A stretch of DNA of 64,000 nucleotides from Bubalus kerabau (taxonomy: Eukaryota > Chordata > Mammalia > Artiodactyla > Bovidae): the NCBI RefSeq assembly GCF_029407905.1, contig NW_026577930.1:868001-932000 (forward strand), written 5' to 3'. Shown piece by piece: positions 12,715-24,639 of this stretch. The first letter of the stretch is position 1, and each line of letters starts with the position of its first letter. A model generated the notes under the pieces. It did not search any database. It saw only the letters and a list, made by a program, of their open reading frames with translations, and was not told the origin of the DNA. Made by a program: the position numbers and the translations under genes.

Positions 12715-14120
12715 TTATCCAAAGGAAGTGAAATCAGTATCTCGAAGAGACATCTTCACTCCTGTGTTCATTGCACCATTATTTACAATAGCCAGTATAT
12801 GGTAACAACCCAAATATCTACCAACAGATATATGGATAAAGAAAATGTGGTAGACACAGACAAGGAGATATAATTTCACCTTAAAAAGGAAAGAAATGTT
12901 GTTATATGGGACAACATGGAGAAACCACAGGGACATTATTCTAAATGAAATAAGTCAGTCACAGAAGGACAAATGCTGCATGGTTCCACTTATATGAGGT
13001 ATTTAAAGTCTTTAAACACATAGAAACACAGAGGGGCCACAGGAGGGAGAAATGGGCAGTTGCTTTGCACTTGGTATAATGTTTCAGTTATTCAAGATGA
13101 ATAAATTCCAGAGATTTGCTGTGCAACAGTGTACCTGTTTTTAACCGTACTGTGCTGTGTGCCTAAAATTTTAAGAGTAGATTTAATGTTAAATGTTTTT
13201 ACCACAACAATAATTTGAAATTTTGATTGCCCTGCTCTCCAGTAGAGAGTAAGCTGATTAAGTGCAAGCATTTAGAAAAGAACTCTTTTATACTGTTGGT
13301 GAGAATGTCAATGGGTAAAGCCACTGTGGAAAACAGTATTGAGGTTCCTCAAAAAATTAAAAATTGAATTACCATATGATTCAGCAAACCACTTCTGGGT
13401 ATCTATCCAAAGGAGTTAAAATTACACTCTCCAGGAGATATCAGTATTCCCGTATTTGTTGCAGCATTATTCACAATAACCAAAACAGGGAAGCAGCCTA
13501 AATGTCCTTTGATGGATGAATGGATAAATATATGGTATATACATATCATGGAGTGTTGTGTGTGTGTGTTCTCAGTCACTCAGTTGTGTCTGACACTTTC
13601 TATCCCATGGACTGTAGCCCACGAAGCTCCTCTGACCATGGGATTTCCCAGGGAAGAATAGTGGAATGAGTTGCCATTTCCTCCTCCAGGGGCTCTTCCC
13701 AATCAAGGGATTGAACACAAGTCTCCTGTGTGTCCTAAATTGGCAGGTGGATTCTGTACCACTGAGTTACATGTGAAGCCTATAATGGAGTATTATTCAG
13801 CCTTAAAAAAAAAAAGGAAACTTTGTCATTTGCAATAACAGAGATGACCTAGAAGACATTGTGCTAAGTGAAATAATCCAGACACAGAAGGAGAAATAGA
13901 TGATATCACTTAAATGAGGAATCTAAAATAGGCAACCTGATAGAAGCAGAGTAGGATGGTGATTGCCAGGGGCTGGGAGGAGGTGTAATGAGGAAGTGAT
14001 TGTCAAAGGGCACTGATTTTCAGTTATATACAGTGAATAATTTCTAGAAATATACCGTGTAGCATAGAGCCTATAGTTAACAATTCCATATTGTACACTT
14101 AAAGATTTTCTAAAAGGGTA
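12715..14120 (+). mobile_element. L1 3'-end fragments, two or more pieces
   Basis: Plus-strand L1 ORF2-end and 3' UTR phrases recur (TTTACAATAGCCAGTATATGG; GGAAAACAGTATTGAGGTTCCTC; TATTATTCAGCCTTAAAA). Two overlapping L1 tails are present, and a Bov-tA SINE at 13571-13786 splits the second. The part from 13060 to 13570 corresponds to 53615-54120 in arm B. The remainder to 14650 is missing there. Confidence 0.8.
13571..13786 (-). mobile_element. Bov-tA SINE
   Basis: The sequence runs from the Bov-A-like body (CTCAGTCACTCAGTTGTGTC) to a tRNA-derived head (CACTGAGTTACATGTGAAGCC), in reverse orientation. It is one partner of the inferred recombination deletion in arm B. Confidence 0.85.
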
Positions 14121-14350
14121 GATGTTACATTAATTGTTCAGGGAGTCTTATCCACTGGATCACCAGGGAAGTTCTGAGAATGAGCTTTTTGGATGCTTAC
14201 TAGTACCGTGGATGGTTTGTGTTTAAAAAAAAAAAAAAAAGGAACAACAGCAACCACCAAAACAACGTCTAGCCCCTGCCCGTTGAATTTTAGAATCTAG
14301 GAGGTACCATTACATAAAAATATGGTGAGATACTCTCTGACCAAAAGCAG

Positions 14351-14536
14351 CAGTCCCCAACCTGCAGGCCTTGGACCAGTACCTCCTGTGAGATCAGCAG
14401 TGGCATTTACATTTGAAATAAAGTTCACAATAAATGCACTGTGCTTGAATTACCCCAAAACCATCCCCCACTCCAAGTCTGTGGAAAAATTGTCTTCTAC
14501 AAAACCAGTCCATGGTGCCAAAAAGGTTGGGGACTG
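14351..14536. mobile_element. hAT-type non-autonomous DNA transposon
   Basis: A 13-bp perfect terminal inverted repeat is visible: CAGTCCCCAACCT at 14351-14363 and its reverse complement at 14524-14536. The interior has the familiar GGACCAGTACC... and GTCTTCTACAAAACCAGTCC blocks of a mammalian hAT MITE. No clean 8-bp target duplication is seen. It is absent from arm B, within the deleted interval. Confidence 0.7.
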
Positions 14537-14639
14537 CAGAAAGAACAAGTCAAAAGCAGGGGTAAGCGGGGGCAGGCAGTTGGAGTTGAAAGCAAGTGTA
14601 AATGGCCTGCAGTGAGGCAGTTTGGAGCCTTGTTGTTTG

Positions 14640-15140
14640 TTGTTCAGTCATTAAGTCATGTCCCACTCTTTGTGACTCCATAGACTGCAGCTCACCAGGC
14701 CTCTCTGCGCTTCACTGTCTCCTCGAGTTTTCTCAAACTCATGTCCATTGAGTCAGTGATGCCTTCCAACCATCTTCTCCTCTGCTGCCCCCTCCTCTCC
14801 TGCCCTCAATCTCTGTTTCCTAGCATCGGGGTCTTTTCCAATGAGTCGGCTCTTCACATCAGGTGGCCAAAGTATTGGAGCTTCAGCTTCAGCATCAGTC
14901 CTTCCAATGAATACTCAGGGTTGATTTCTTTTTGGATGGACTGGCTTGATCTCCTTGCTGTCCACGGGACTCGCAAGAATCTTCTCCAGCACCACAGTTT
15001 GAAAGCATCAATTCTTCAGCGCTCTGCCATCTTTATGGTCCAACTCTCACATCCATACATGACTACTGGAAAAACCATAGCTTTGAGTACAGGGACCTTT
15101 GTCGGCAAACGGATGTCTCCGTTTTTTAATACACAGTCTC
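14640..15140 (-). mobile_element. BovB 3' end, arm A
   Basis: About 500 bp of BovB 3' sequence in reverse orientation, related to window positions 100-600. It matches 54160-54660 in arm B. The 741-like reading frame here is non-functional. Confidence 0.88.
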
Positions 15141-15529
15141 GCTTTGGAGCCTTAGGAAAATGCAAAGCCTTCAGCGAGAGGTCATTTCAAGGGAAGTTGC
15201 CTGGTGGGCTACTCCTAGACAGTGGGAGTGGTGAGCCCGGTCAGATCCTCAGATGGAGGGCCTCAGAGAATCCACAGTCTCCTGGACTGGTGACCTTTAC
15301 ACTGAGTTGAGGGAGCCAGAGACCTCTCCTTAAGGACCTACTCGATTATTTTATCTTGTGTGTAATTGGGCAAATTCTAGATTTCTTGTTGGTACTTAAA
15401 TGCGTGGAAATATTCATTAATTAGATGAAAGGGTATCTGGGAGGGAAGATACTGGTCAATGACAAAAATTCTAAGAGCTCTGAGTTGTTTCCAGCTGGGA
15501 AAGATTCTACCTCAGGCACATTCTATGTT
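15141..15529. other. Unassigned duplicated sequence, arm A
   Basis: About 390 bp between the BovB end and the LTR-like block. It is shared with arm B (about 54661-55050). I recognise no gene or named repeat. It may be part of the adjacent endogenous retroviral remnant. Confidence 0.4.
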
Positions 15530-16100
15530 ACATCCTGTGGTGGGAATGTTACATGATTGTCCTTGCTAGGCAACATTTAGTGCACTGTGATTATCTTTGT
15601 CTTGGAGTTGGGATAATGTGCTGGAGTTCAGGGGGCTAGTGAAAAAGCATGTGAAACAATTGACCAGCTTAAACTGGTTTGACCCTCTCAAATAGATTGT
15701 TGATTAGTCACACCTTGAGTCATTTTACAAAGAAAGAACTGCAAGTGTCTAAGAGGGAACACATGACCTCAGGATGACCCCAGAGCCAAGCTCTTCAGTC
15801 TGCAAAACTCAAGAGAAGAGAAATATCGTCCTGGGCCATTTACAAAGTGAGAAGTCCTTCAATGAGGAAAACCTGGCTTCCTGTAACCTGAGTAGCTGAA
15901 ATGAAATTGAAGACTAGCCAATTAGCTTCCAATAGAAATTCCCGAGACCCCTTAAATTGCACCCAGGCTCCTGGATTGGAGAGAGATCTGATACCTTGCA
16001 TCCTGCATTGGTTGGCCTTGCAGTAAAGCTCTTTTCTCTAAAGCTCTTGCCATAAGTATTGACTTCTCTGAGCATCGGGCTTGAGCCCATGTTCTGTGAG
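15530..16100 (+). mobile_element. ERV-type LTR-like sequence, first copy in arm A
   Basis: The stretch ends like a gammaretroviral-type LTR: a GGTTGGCCTTGCAGTAAAGC block followed by CTCTTTTCTCTAAAGCTC and a GAGCATCGGGC block. It is clearly related to 23290-23860 in the same arm (shared AGACTAGCCAATTAGCTTCC and TGTTGATTA blocks). The sequence to about 16420 may be retroviral leader. No gag, pol or env frame is recognisable. Confidence 0.5.
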
Positions 16101-16817
16101 TTTGGGCAGCCTTATTGAGGTTTAGGACTTGTGACCATCTGCTTGATGCACTGTAGCCCCTGATGGGCCCTCAACACCAACCCTGAGTGGCCACCTATAC
16201 TGAGTTTGTCTAGAGAGTTGGCTCTGGGGTTCCTGTTTGCTAGCCATGGCACTCTGGGCTCCTCTGGCTTCTGGGGCTCCTTTCACTTTTAAGGAAGGAA
16301 ACAGCTCCTGGATCAGACATCTTTGGGGTGAGTAAACTCCTTAAAATATGCCTGTAACTAAATGTGCTATATGAAGTTAGAATGTGCCTGTAGTCTAATA
16401 ATCTCATCAGGACTGTGTGTTAGAGAGGATGAGACGGTTGGATGGCATCACTGACTCAATGGGCATGAGTTTGAGCAAACCTGAGGAGAAAGTGAAGGAC
16501 AGGGAAGCCTGGTATGCTGCAGTCCATTGGGTTGCACAGAGTCAGACGTGACAAATTGAAGAACGACACCACTACTGTGGGTTAGAGTCCCACCTAGGAG
16601 TTTCTTCTGTCTGATTAGAATCCTAAGGCTACAGTCGTGGGTTAAAGACCCACCCAAAAGAGGACAATGTCAGAGGTTAGCGCTACTGAGGTGCTCAAAT
16701 GATTGGGTTAGAGTTCTGAACACTGGCTTAAGGTTCCAGGCCTTTGGATTTAATTGCCTATGTTTGTCTGTGTCTGACTCTTTTATGTGTTGGGATTGGC
16801 TAATAGGAGTTGGCTAT
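16101..16817 (+). other. Possible ERV leader plus BovB 3' tail; remainder unassigned
   Basis: 16101-16420 continues from the LTR-like block and could be leader sequence. 16425-16575 is a plus-strand BovB 3' end (GGATGGCATCACTGACTCAA...GAGTCAGACGTGAC). 16576-16817 is not recognised. All of it is shared with arm B (about 55620-56350). Confidence 0.5.
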
Positions 16818-17083
16818 AATGGCACCCCACTCCAATACTCTTGCCTGGAAAATCCCATGGATGGGAGGAGCCTGGTGGGCTGCAGTCCATGGGGTCGCTA
16901 GGAGTTGGGCACGACTGAGCGACTTCACTTTCACTTTTCACTTTCATGCATTGGAGAAGGAAATGGCAACCCACTCCAGTGTTCTTGCCTGGAGAATCCC
17001 GGGGATGGGGGAGCCTGGTGGGCTGCCGCCTATGGGATCGCACGGAGTCGGACGCGACTGAAGCGACTTAGTAGCAGCAGCAT
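16818..17083 (+). mobile_element. Bov-A2 SINE, arm A only
   Basis: Bov-A2 dimer ending in AGCAGCAGC. Arm B shows the uninterrupted site at about 56350-56353 (GGCTATGGGATGAATG). The flanking duplication is at most 2-3 bp, unusually short for L1-mobilised insertion. Confidence 0.92.
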
Positions 17084-17883
17084 GGGATGAATGTGGCGAG
17101 ACTTTATTCAACCTGTAATTAATGAGGGTCCTCTGAATCCGGAGATAAAACACCTTGCTCCTCGCCTGGAAATCTTGCTCTATGGAGGTGATGGGGGTTT
17201 TCCCCTTTGCCTAAGGTGACAGCACAGAGGTATTGTTACAGATGGATATTCTTTTTTAAAAAAAAAAAATTTGTTGCAGATTTGTTGATTTACAATCTTA
17301 TGTTAGTTTCAGGTGTCCAGCAAAGTGATTCAGTTACACATATACTCAATCTTTTCCAGATTCTTTTTCCATATAGGCTATTACAGAATATTGAGTAGAG
17401 TTCCCTTTGTTATATAGGAGGTCCTGTTCAGTTATCTATTTTCTATATTGGTTGTGTGTGTATGTTCATCTTAAGCTTCTAAAGTATCCCCCCCAACAAA
17501 GTTCTCCTTTGGTAACCATAAATCTCTTTTCAAATTGTGGGAGTCTGGTTCTGTTTTTTGAATAAGTCCATTTGTGTCATTTTAAAAAATTAGACTGTAC
17601 CTATGAGCAATATACTGTGGTATTTGTCTTGGTCTGACTTCTCTCATTATGACAATCTCTAGATCCATCCATGTTGCTGAAAATGGCATTCTTTCATTCT
17701 TTTTTATGGCTGAGTATTCTTCCATTGTATTTATGTATCACATCTTTTTCATCTGTTGATGGACCTGTAGGTTGTTTCCATGTCTTGGCTCTTGTAAACA
17801 GTGCCCCAAGGAACATGGGGGTGCTTGTTCCTATTCAAGTTATGGTTTTCTTCGGATATATGCCCAGGTAGTCTATTTTTTAT

Positions 17884-17988
17884 TTTTTTTTATTTTTTTA
17901 ATTTTTTTGGCCATTTAACATTTTTTTTAAATTTTATTTTATTTTTAAACTTTACATAACTGTATTAGTTTTGCCAAATATCAAAATG
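17884..17988 (-). mobile_element. Short L1 tail insertion, arm A only
   Basis: About 105 bp of T-rich sequence plus TTTACATAACTGTATTAG and the following L1 3' phrase. Arm B reads straight through (TCTATTTTTTAAAATTTATTGG at about 57105-57125). Confidence 0.75.
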
Positions 17989-18821
17989 AATAAAATTTAT
18001 TGGAGTATAGTTGTTTTACAATGTTGTGTTAGTTTTAGGCATATAGCAAAGTAATGCTGTTATATATATATATTAATTCATTTTCAGTTTCTTTTCTCAT
18101 GTAGGTTATCCCAGAATATTGATTAGAGTTCCCTGTGCTATGCAGGAGGTCCTTATTGGTTATCTATTTCATAAATAGGGGTGTGTGTACGTTGATCCCA
18201 AGCTCCTGATTTATCCCTCCCTCCTACATTTCCCTTTAGTATCCATAAGTTCGTTTTCAGGATCCGTAAGTTTTCTGTTTTGTATTAAGTTCATTTTATC
18301 ACTTTTTAAAATTAGATTCCACATATGAAGGATATATTTGTCTTTGACTTACTTCACTTCGTATGACAATCCCTAGGTGCATCCATGTTGCTGCAAATGG
18401 CATTCTTTCCTATGGCTGAGTAATATTCCTTTGTATTTCTGGACCACATGTTTATCTACTTCTCTGTTGATGGACATTTAGGTTGTTCCCATGTCTTAGG
18501 TATTGTAAATATTGCTGTAATTTACATTGGGGTGATTATTCCATTTTTGAATTATGTTTTTCTCAGGATATATGCTCAGGAGACAGATTGCTGGATATTA
18601 TGATGGTATTATTTTTCTATTTCATTTTATTGAGTATAATTAATTTAAAATGTTGTGTTAGTTTCAGGTATATAACAGAGTGATTCAGTTATACATACAC
18701 ATATTCACTCATTTTCAGACTCTTTTGTCATACAGATTACTACAGATTATTGAGTACAGTTCCCTGTGTTATACAGTAGGTGCTTTGGGGTTACTGCTAT
18801 TATATATATTAGTTGTAGATG

Positions 18822-19020
18822 TGGGCTTCCCAAGTGGCACAGTGGTAAAGAATCACCTGCCAATGCAGGAGACACAAAATAAGTGGGTTCAGTCCCTGGG
18901 TCAGGAAGATCCCCTAGAGCAGGAAATCACAACTCACTCCAGTATTCTGACCTGGAAAATTCCATGGATGGAGGGTCCTGGTGGACTACAGTCCATGGAG
19001 TCACGAAGAGTCAGACACAT
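18822..19020 (+). mobile_element. Bov-tA SINE
   Basis: tRNA-derived head GGGCTTCCCAAGTGGCACAG followed by the Bov-A-like body. It is shared with arm B (57985-58195). Confidence 0.88.
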
Positions 19021-19135
19021 CAGTCGTGTATGTTTATCTCAGGCTCCTAAAGTATCCCTCCCCCAACATTTCTCCAGTGGTAATCATAAGCTTGTTTTCG
19101 ATACCCATAAGTCGGTTTATATTTTGTAAATGAGT

Positions 19136-19337
19136 TTATTTGTGAAGTGAAATGAAAGTCGTTGTCTTATCCAACTCTTTGTGACCCCATGGCCTATACA
19201 GTCCATGGAATTCTCCAGGCCAGAATACTGGAGTGGGTAGCCTTTCCCTTCTCCAGGGGGTCTTCCCAACCCCGGGATCAAAGCCAGGTCTCCCACATTG
19301 CAGGTAGATTCTTTACTAGCTGAGCCACCAGGGAAGC
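19136..19337 (-). mobile_element. Bov-tA SINE
   Basis: Reverse-oriented Bov-tA ending in the tRNA head (GAGCCACCAGGGAAGC). It is shared with arm B (58318-58502). Confidence 0.88.
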
Positions 19338-19415
19338 AAGTTCATTTGTGTCATTTTTTAAAAATTAGATTCCACTTACGAGTGATAACATATGATATTT
19401 GTCTTTCTCTGTCTT

Positions 19416-19626
19416 TTTTTTTTTTTTTCTGGTAGACAATTTATTTTTTTTTTAATTTTATTTTTAAACTTTACATAACTGTATTAGTTTTGCCAAATAT
19501 CAAAATGAATCCGCCACAGGTATACATGTGTTCCCCATCCCGAACCCCCCTCCCTCCTCCCTCCCCATTCCATCCCTCTGGGTCGTCCCAGTGCACCAGC
19601 CCCAAGCATCCAGTATTCTCTGTCTT
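19416..19626 (-). mobile_element. 5'-truncated L1 insertion with TSD, arm A only
   Basis: A poly(T) start and L1 3' UTR (GAATCCGCCACAGGTATACA) are flanked by the 11-bp direct repeat TTCTCTGTCTT at 19405-19415 and 19616-19626. The empty site is present in arm B at about 58570-58580. Confidence 0.93.
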
Positions 19627-21183
19627 ACTTTACTTATTATGACATTCCCTAGGTCCATCCATGTTGCTGCACATGTCATTAATTAATTCTTTTTATGGCT
19701 GAATAATATTCCATTGAATATATTTACGACAAATGCTTTATTCATTCCTCTGTTGATGGACATTTAGGTTACTTCCATATCTTCGTAAATGTAAATAGTG
19801 CTGCAATGAAGATTGGCGTGCATGTATATTTATGAATCATGGTTTTCTCTGGATATGTACCAGGAGTGGGATTGGTAAATCATATGGTAACTCTATTTTT
19901 CGTTTTTCAAGGAACTTCCATAATGTTCTCCGTAGAGACTGTGTCAATTTGCATTCCCACCGAGAGTGCAACAGTGTTCCCTTTTTTCCATACTCCATCA
20001 TTTGTTGTTTGCAGATCTGGGGATGAAGACCATTCTGGCTGGTGTGAGGTGATACCTCATTGTACTTTTCATTTGCATGTTTCTGATAATTAGTGATGTT
20101 GAGCATCTTTGCATATGCTTTTTGGTCATCTGTGTGTCTTCTTTGAAGGAATGTTTGTTTATACACTCTGCCTACTTTTTATGGGATTGTTTATTTGACA
20201 CAGAGGTGCATGAGCTATTTATATATTTTGGAGATTATTCTGCTGTTGTTTGCATTGTTTGAAAATATTTCCTCTCATTCTGTGAGTTGTCTTTTTGTTT
20301 TTGGTTTCTTTTGCTGTGTGGAAGCTTTTGACTTTCATTAAGGGTCACCTGTTTGTTTTTATTTTTATTTTAATTACTCCAGGAGGTGGATCAAAAACCA
20401 TTTTACTAAAATAAAAAAATACTGCTGCAACTTATGTCAAACAGTGAATGTTCTGCCTAGGTTTTCCTCTGAGGGTTTTATAGAATCTGGGTTTACATTT
20501 CGGTCTTTGATCCATTTTGAGTTTATTTTTGTGTATGGTGTTAGAGAATGTTCTACATTCATTATTTTACATGTAACTGTCCAGTTTTCAAGGCACCACT
20601 TATTGAAGAGACTGTCTTTTTTGGTTCGCTAGTATTTTGTTCAGGATTTTTCCATCTGTGTTCTTCAGTGATATTGGCCTGTCATTTTCTTTTTTTTGTT
20701 TTTGTGTGTGTGCTTCTCTGTCTGGTTTTGCTCTCAAGGTGATGGTGGCCTCATAGAATGAGCTTGGGAGTGTTCCTCCCTCTGTAATTCTTTTTGGAAG
20801 AGGTTGATAGAATCTCTAAGTGTTGGATAGAACTATCCGAGAAGCCACCTGATCCTGGACATTTTATTGGAAAATTTTAAATCACTGTTTCAGTACTTGT
20901 GATCTGTCTACTCACGTTCTCTATTTCTTCCTTGTTTAGTCTTGAAAGGCTGTACCTCTCTAAGAATCTGTCATTTCTTCTAGATTGTCCATTTTATTTG
21001 CATAGAGTTGTTTATAGTAGTCTCTTATGATACTTGGAGTTCGACACGAGTGTATTCTTGATGAAACCAGCCCTGATTACCTTGTCGTGGTGTGAGCATA
21101 AATGTAAGGTGAGGGAGTATAAAGCAGGAAAAGTCTCCCCCCGACACACAGAAGAATGCACCCTAATCCGGCTAAGGAATTTC

Positions 21184-21663
21184 TTTTTTTTTTTTTCTCC
21201 TTCCAGTTTTATTGCAATATAATTGACTTAGAGCACTGGGTAAGTTTAAGGTGTACAGCACAATGATTTGACTTACACACACAATGAAATGATTGCCACA
21301 GTAAGTTTAGGGAACATCCGTCATCTCATATAGATATAAAAGAAAAGAAAAAAATTTTTCCTTGTTTTGATGCACGATACTGGATGCTTGGGGATGGTGG
21401 ACTGGGATGACCCAGAGGGATGGTACGGGGAGGAAGGAGGGAGGAGGGATCAGGAAGGGAAACACATGTATACCTGTGGTAGATTCATGTTGATATATGG
21501 CAAAACCAATACAATATTGTAAAGTTAAAAAATAAAATAAAAATAAAGAAAAAAAATCAGATGAAGGAAGTAAAAATGTCACACTTCCAGTTATAAGATA
21601 AATCAGTACTAGGGATGCAATGTCTTTGGGCTTCCCCCATTGGTTCAGATGGTAAAGAACCTG
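21184..21663. mobile_element. Composite L1 insertion with 16-bp TSD
   Basis: The direct repeat CCGGCTAAGGAATTTC lies at 21168-21183 and 21664-21679. Between the repeats are a poly(T)-led minus-strand L1 tail, a plus-strand L1 3' end with an A-rich tail (about 21345-21550) and a short Bov-tA-like head near 21633-21660. It is shared with arm B (about 60124-60605), so it predates the duplication. Confidence 0.8.
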
Positions 21664-21789
21664 CCGGCTAAGGAATTTCATACAATAGGGGACATTCTGG
21701 TGTTTCCTCACTAAAAAGTCCAGTCCTATTGTATATCAGCCAGAATAGCAGGGAGGTAGTTCTGAACTACTTTTATATATTTGTGCATG

Positions 21790-22063
21790 CTGCTGCTGCT
21801 AAGTCACTTCAGTCGCATGTCCTACTCTCTGCGACCCCATAGACAGCAGCCCACCAGGCTTCCCCGTCTCTGGGATTCTCCAGGCAAGAACACTGGAGTG
21901 GGTTGCCATTTCCTTCTCCAATGCATGAAAGTGAAAAGTGAAAGTGAAGTCGCTCAGTCGTGTCCGACTCTGTGCGGCCCCATGGACTGCTGGCTACGAG
22001 GCTCCTCCGTCCATGGGATTTTCCAGGCAAGAGTACTGGAGTGGGGTGCCATTGCCTTCTCCG
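21790..22063 (-). mobile_element. Bov-A2 SINE with 13-bp TSD, arm A only
   Basis: Full Bov-A2 dimer flanked by ATATTTGTGCATG at 21777-21789 and 22064-22076. Arm B carries a single copy of this site (about 60722-60736), so the insertion followed the duplication. Confidence 0.95.
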
Positions 22064-22076
22064 ATATTTGTGCATG

Positions 22077-23289
22077 CGTGATGTTAAAAATGAAATTTTA
22101 CCAGGAAAAATAGCCATTGGTTGTGGTCTTAATGGCCATGGGCTACATAGAGGCCTTGGAGTCAATGTATTTCCCCTGAAAATTGCCCAGACATCTAGAT
22201 TTGCTTATCAGTGATCTCTGCTGGAGGGGTAAAGTATTTTGGTCATGTACCAGAAAGATTAAACCCCAGCATGCTCAGAAAGGAAGTGAGGAAATCGGTG
22301 TTTGAATGTGTGTGCTCCTGAATTGCTCTCTGAAAGTCAGCTCTGCCTGAGTCTAAGACAGCTTCCTCTTTCACTTTCTTCAATGTGATGCAATCACTGT
22401 CTCAGCCTCCTACACACTAGGTAAGTTTTTCTACATGGAGACTGAGACAGAGCCTGAACTTCTATAGGACCCTCCTCAGTAGACAAGTATGCCCTCAGCA
22501 CATGGGAGGGCAGAAATATTAGGAGCCTGTGACCAAATGGGCTGCGGTCTTGGATCTGGTGGGACAGATTCCTTGGAAGCTGGGTAGCATGTGTGCCTTT
22601 CAAGCTATAGTTTGACAACCACATATAATAATGGAAAACTATTCAAGGTTCTTTATGTGAACACTCAGATCCAAGCTGGTCACCTTGAGACTGTCCATTC
22701 TTCTCAGTGGTTTCTCCAGGGAGCTCATACAGCCAACGCTTTCCAGAAACCAAACTAGGAGATGGAATTGGGTCCTAAATTAAGGGGTGATGCCTCAAGT
22801 TTGCCCATTTTCTTCCTAGAGAGGAACAAAGCGCTCTAAGCCACAGATAGAGAAGCCCTGAAGGCTTTCCTACACCTCCCACGAATGCAAGGGCTTTCCA
22901 GGGAGACCTCAAGTTCCTGATAAGAGTACTGGTTGATATCCACTTCAATCCATGAAGTCTGGGAAGAGGCAGCAAGCATTGGTTAAAGACAGTTGGTCCA
23001 GGCTCTGTTTTCTGGACAAAAGGTAAACTATTTTGAGCACTACAGTGGGAGAAATTGGTCAGTCAACTGCAGAGCTCAGTTTGGGCTGAGGAGTGGCCAG
23101 GAAGAGCCAAGACAGATGACCCAATAGTAATAAATTCCATCCAGGCACCAAAACGCCAAACTTCAAGCAATAGCCTGAAAAGAAACATGTGAAGGAAACA
23201 AAGCCTCTGATAATATCTTTCTTAAATAGCAATTAATCCTAACCTTGTCAGTGCTTATGTAACGCTCCAGTCCTGGTGGTACAAAACTC
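22077..23289. other. Duplicated sequence without recognised genes, arm A
   Basis: About 1.2 kb closely matched in arm B (about 60737-61930). The small open frames inside (for example 22394-22624 on the minus strand) are not conserved in frame or ending between the arms. It may be the body of an endogenous retroviral remnant between the two LTR-like blocks, but I can name no domain. Confidence 0.5.
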
Positions 23290-23860
23290 TGTGACCTGGG
23301 ATTATCATTTTCTACAGAATTTGAGACTCATTAACCAAATTGAGGATGATTTCCCACAAGCTTGAAGAATGTACAAGGAGAAATGGGGGGATTGAAGCAT
23401 AAAGCATTGACCAGTTTAAAGTGGTTTTGCCTCCTTAAACAGGCTGTTGATTAATCAAACCTTGAGTTATTTTTAGAGGCAGCACTATGCATATGCCAAA
23501 AAGGAGCCTATGTTTCTAGGATGACTGCAGAACGAAGAGGGTTCAGTCTGTGGAACTCTCCGAGTAGGAATGTTGCCAGGGGAGAACTGTATGAAGTCCT
23601 TCAATGCAGAAAATCGGGCTTCTAGCAGCATGAATAGCTTACATGAACTAATTCAAGACTAGCCAATTAGCTTCCAAGTTTGCAGTTCCCCTAAACCCTT
23701 TCATTTTACTTCAAACTCTGGATTGAGGAGACAGATTTCAGAGCCCCACTTCTGTCTTCTTGCTAGTCCACCTTGGATTCAAGTTTTTCTCTCAAAAGCC
23801 CGTTCCATAGTATTGGCTTCTAGGTGCATCAGGCAGTAAGCCCTTGCTGGGGAACACTAG
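23290..23860 (+). mobile_element. ERV-type LTR-like sequence, second copy in arm A
   Basis: It is related to 15530-16100 but clearly diverged. It shares GACTAGCCAATTAGCTTCCAA, a CTGGATTG...GAG block and TATTGGCTTCT followed by a GCATCAGGCAGTAAGCCC end. The two blocks could be the LTRs of one decayed provirus, or two independent solo LTRs. Confidence 0.5.
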
Positions 23861-24165
23861 TGACTGATAGGCCTGGAATTAGATTCCTCTCTGAATTCCT
23901 CTAGATCTGACACTGTTATACTCCTCTTGCTCTAAAGCAGAGCTTGTGTTCCTTAACACTCAAATGTATCCTGGGATAAAAGTAAGGACTCTGGATATAT
24001 TCCAATACACTTCTTCAGGCACAAAGCCTCGAAGGCTACATCAATAAATGACATGAATAAAGAAGAGAAACAGATGATAGGGACAGTAAGATCGTCTCTC
24101 AGTGCAGTGTCCGATAACCTATTCAGAATAGCACAAAACCATCTTGGATGGCTTTTTTCCTTTAG

Positions 24166-24590
24166 AATTGTACTCATATCTCAAATACAGTGACTTGGGT
24201 TCTAGATCACTGCAATAAAGTGAAAATTGCCATAGAGTAAATCAGTAGGAATTTGGGGGATTCCCAGTGCTTATAAAAGTTGTTAATCCTATTGTACACT
24301 TACTAGAAGATGTCTAAAAAATGCACATAGCTTAATTTACAAAGGTAAGACAGTTACAATAGTAATAAAGACAACTGATCAGGTCACCATAAGAAATAAA
24401 ATAAGGAAAGAGATTAAAATATTTGAAGAATTAACAATATGTGGAACAGGGACCCCAAGTGAATACATGATGTTGGGAAATGATGCCATAGACGTGTTCA
24501 ATGCATGGACCATAAACTTGCAGTTTGTAACAAAACACAGTATTTGTGGTGCATGATTACATGCAGTAGAATGTTTGAAAAGTATGCCTG
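24166..24590 (-). mobile_element. Tigger1-type MITE, arm A
   Basis: The right end AAAGTATGCCTG closes at 24590. The interior holds both terminal regions of a Tigger1 element, joined after loss of the transposase: the TTCTAGATCACTGCAATAAAG side and the CAGGGACCCCAAGTGAATACAT side. It is shared with arm B (62805-63234). Confidence 0.75.
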
Positions 24591-24639
24591 TTAATCAATT
24601 AAAACCAGTCATGAAAAGAGACTGACTCTGGCTTTTGAA

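Larger units (their letters stand above)
17245..21010 (-). mobile_element. Stack of nested L1 3'-end fragments, arm A
   Basis: At least four minus-strand L1 tails follow one another; each begins with a T-rich run and a TTATTGGAG or TTGATTTACAATCTT phrase (about 17245, 17985, 18620, 19340). The last extends into degraded ORF2 (about 19620-21010). The GTGATGGTGGCCTCATAGAATGAGC region is recognisable L1 ORF2 in reverse. Bov-tA SINEs lie at 18822-19020 (plus) and 19136-19337 (minus). The equivalent in arm B is about 56520-59980. Confidence 0.8.

Noticed and set aside
22394..22624. Minus-strand 76-residue frame conserved in arm B (60985-61266)
   Set aside because: The similarity is explained by the segmental duplication; the N- and C-terminal limits differ and there is no domain.
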